This document shows, one piece after another, positions 61,212 to 64,000 of a stretch of DNA of 64,000 nt. The notes beneath the pieces are model-generated. The model did not search any database. It was not told the origin of the DNA and saw nothing but the letters and a program-made list of their open reading frames with translations. This DNA comes from Dipylidium caninum (taxonomy: Eukaryota; Platyhelminthes; Cestoda; Cyclophyllidea; Dipylidiidae), in contig QEYB01000466.1 in assembly GCA_017562135.1 (NCBI GenBank), positions 248,001 to 312,000 on the forward strand, read 5' to 3'. The stretch's first letter is position 1, and the number at the start of each line of letters is the position of its first letter. The position numbers and the translations under genes were made by a program.

Positions 61212-64000
61212 GTGAGTTAGGTACTGCTTCAAGATGCATTTCCACTCGCGATTGTGTCATAGCAACTACCGCGTTAATTTTTTGTGTACTAAAATCTTCT
61301 CTGGCTGTCATATTTCGTATACTTTTTCCTTCTACTAGCATTCGACGGCTTAAGCCACATGACTCCATAGATTTTGGAAACCTGTGAATCTCAAAGCTAA
61401 CGCATTACAATCACAGACTTAATAGAATTCACATAGTATTTCTGGCCTCGTTCCTGTCGTTTTAATGCATGCCAAGCGCGTTTGGCAGTCCATCGAAATA
61501 AACCATAACTTCTATAAAGATGAAAGTGATGGTCAGTGCCGTATGCACATACAGGATACAAGTCTTCTTAGGAAGCTAGTTGAATTGATAGACGGGACCA
61601 CACAAAGACATTCCAAACCGAATGTGTGACTAGCATCTTTGGGCCACTTCTGATGTAGTTGTTTTCCCAAAGACACCAGAGCACAGTTCGTCGATTTTTT
61701 TTTAAAGTCGAAGAAAACTGGGGATCACATTTTTAAAATCAGCTATCAATTTCCTAAAAATGCTATCCTATCATAATTTGTCGCTTCTTTTTTGTCCTGA
61801 GATGTGGTTTAACAGGTGAAAATATTAGTTGACACTTCATCGAACCATTTGTATATTTTAATACGATTATTGTAAGTCTCTAGATGAACAATCAAGGAAT
61901 AGTGAGAAATCCTGAAAAGAGTTGTGAAACACAATAATTGCTACAATGGTCCAAAATTTCGTCTATTCCGTGGAGTCTTTAAATACCACAAATACCAACC
62001 TTAGACCTCCCTTCAATTGCTAAGCCGTTTTGGCGAGAGAAAATGTAGCAAACGCTCGACGCAATTTTAAAAACTCGAAATCGGTATTCCAAAGGCCAAA
62101 TAACTAAGCTCTGGATCAAATGGGTTTATAATTGAATTGGTCTCAGATACAAGTTCTGAAATGTTTAACACGAACACCGGATACTCCCCTTATCCACTCT
62201 GTGTGCACGCAATTGTTATCTCGAATTCACTTTACTGTCCCTTTTAGCATAGCATGATTGTAGTCTTCGATGGAGCACAAGGATGGCGTACACTGCATTC
62301 CCTACCAAAAAGGAGATTATATTTGTTCGGTTAAGTTCCACATGGATTTATCGAATGACGACAACAAATATTCCCGAAATTAAGAAACATTCGCTTCTAA
62401 ATTGCAGAATATTGCTACGAAGGACTACCTGGAATAATGGGGAAGTGATGCGCCTCCGAAGGGACAACTACTGGCTCACCTCTCAAAATGGGGAGGCAAA
62501 TGAATACTGAAAGATGACGACCGGGTTTGAAAAAATGGCTCTTCTTACCTTACAACCACATCCAACAGGTAACACCTCCCTCGAACCGTTTCAAACCGTG
62601 CCTTTACGACTTAACTTTAGTTTCGAGGCGCCCGCCTGACTGGAATGAATTTAGGCCCAAGGTCCGGTGCGATAACATAACTACCCACCTACATCAGTCT
62701 CACGAACGAGAGAAATGCGCATACTTTGACGATGGGATAAAGCGCGTTTCGCATTGGCCTTCCTTGTCAGTGTTGTCGGTACATAAAAAGCCCCTTCTTT
62801 CTTTCCTTAGGGGAGAGAGATTTTGACTGTTTTGCCTTTAACGGACGCAGTTTATCTGAATTGCGAAGGGAAAGGTCCGCTATTACCTGATTTGTTCTTG
62901 GACTTTCACCCACATTGGCTTGCAGAGAACGTGACAGACAGCTTTTTGCCTGTATCACGTAACACTGTCTACGGAACATGGTCTTTGTCTTTCAGGAATG
63001 GAGAAGTGCCTCAGCGATGTGGGTTAGAGGTTAACGCATGCAAAAACCTACCGCAACCTCATTTAATCCAACCCTATGAATGTTAGTGGAGACATTTAAA
63101 AGAGAGCTTTAGCTGCTTGACAAAAAAAGGTTTAAGTAGTAAGAAATGATTTACATTGGGCCCTACTTCCCGCTCTCCCCCCTCCCCCCCCCCACTCCAT
63201 CATTTCAGCAGAGCGGTGAGTTAACAACTTCTCCAATTTAGCACCGATAAGAACTTCGCAAAAATCCTTAATAATATCTTCAAGTCGGTACTCCTTGAGG
63301 TTTTAGCAGCCTCATTAAAGCGCTATAAAAAGTGTTGGCGGGAATTAGACCTCTTGACATCTGAATTCCATTCGTTGGATGCCGTACACCATTAGACTAG
63401 CTACAAGTTATTACGATCAAATATTACCGTATTTGAGAAATGAGAAATGGGGCCGATGTGGTTAAATTCCAGTGGATCCGCGCACTGACTTAAGGACGAA
63501 GCTTAAACTGCGGATGTATGACGATGCATTGGAGAGGTCTTCGGGGGACTCGCACTTTAAAGATGTAGGTTGAGACGAGTCTCTGGCGAAATCGAGGCAC
63601 TTTTAATGCTTACAGTGAAAACGACTTGTGGCAAACTCAAAAGACATGTGATATATGGTGCCTCTTAATAAAATACAGGCTAAGAATCGGGAAAACTCAG
63701 GTCTTGCCTCACACGGGACACATTGTTTCCCTTAATTTTACAGTTGTGGGAGACAATTCGTCTCCTTTTCTTCACTGCCTCGACTGAGAGAAAGCTTCCA
63801 ACCAAACGCTTCAGCCTTCTACAAGCCGAAAATCGTATATTTCATTTTAAACTACACGGCAGCTTTCACACCGAGACATGATTAAATTATGAGACAAGTT
63901 CCCGAGACCCTGTTTAGATTATTTTGACAGGTAAAGGCTAGAGAATCGCTCTTCACCATTAAATACCCTACCGGAGAGTAATCTTTTGCCGAAAACACTT
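61212..64000. other. unannotated right end
   Basis: Short frames only, none with recognisable homology. A C-run lies at about 63178-63192. It may be intron of a gene continuing beyond the window or intergenic sequence. Confidence 0.4.

Noticed and set aside
1..64000. CRISPR arrays, bacterial operons, tRNA or rRNA genes
   Set aside because: The window is eukaryotic; I saw no CRISPR-like spacing and no convincing complete tRNA or rRNA gene. The 28S-like block is only a short fragment inside a repeat.

Overview
This window looks like nuclear DNA from a parasitic flatworm, most probably a tapeworm. The evidence is: coding is split over many short exons with GT-AG introns, including one of 35 bases; a fatty-acid-binding protein carries the cestode-type start MEAFLGTW and the block ITVENGVMKH; the other gene families are conserved metazoan ones. 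The species cannot be fixed from sequence alone.

Left third (about 2.4-15.7 kb, + strand): a copine gene (two C2 domains and a vWA-like domain) over at least 16 exons. Its first C2A exon or exons are not resolved. Its last exon runs into a 1.8 kb segment that is repeated in inverted orientation at 25.0-26.9 kb, with an older partial copy just beyond that. The 8 kb between the arms holds no gene I can support; it holds decayed repeats, including a roughly 1.3 kb element with terminal inverted repeats whose sister copy sits in a porcupine intron at 40.6-41.8 kb.

Middle: a compact unidentified gene, possibly KH-like (28.7-28.0 kb, - strand), a gene-poor AT-rich stretch (28.7-33.6 kb), then on the + strand the tRNA-splicing endonuclease subunit TSEN34 (33.6-35.7 kb) and porcupine, PORCN, the Wnt O-acyltransferase (36.3-43.1 kb). 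Three genes here each show a reading-frame break in a 7-base homopolymer.

Right third: on the - strand a 7-exon gene (51.1-43.9 kb) for a secreted or membrane-anchored EGF/TSP1 protein. The FABP gene lies inside its large intron on the opposite strand. Then flotillin-2 (53.2-57.9 kb, +), all nine exons in phase, and the p97 cofactor p47/NSFL1C (60.5-58.3 kb, -), eight exons. The last 3.5 kb has only one weak exon candidate.

The genes do not form a pathway or operon. Copine, flotillin-2, FABP and porcupine all deal with membranes or lipids, but I see no evidence that this is more than coincidence. Exon limits were chosen by hand from homology, splice consensus and phase. Where every junction is in phase (EGF/TSP1 gene, flotillin-2, p47 exons 2-8) I regard the models as close to final.
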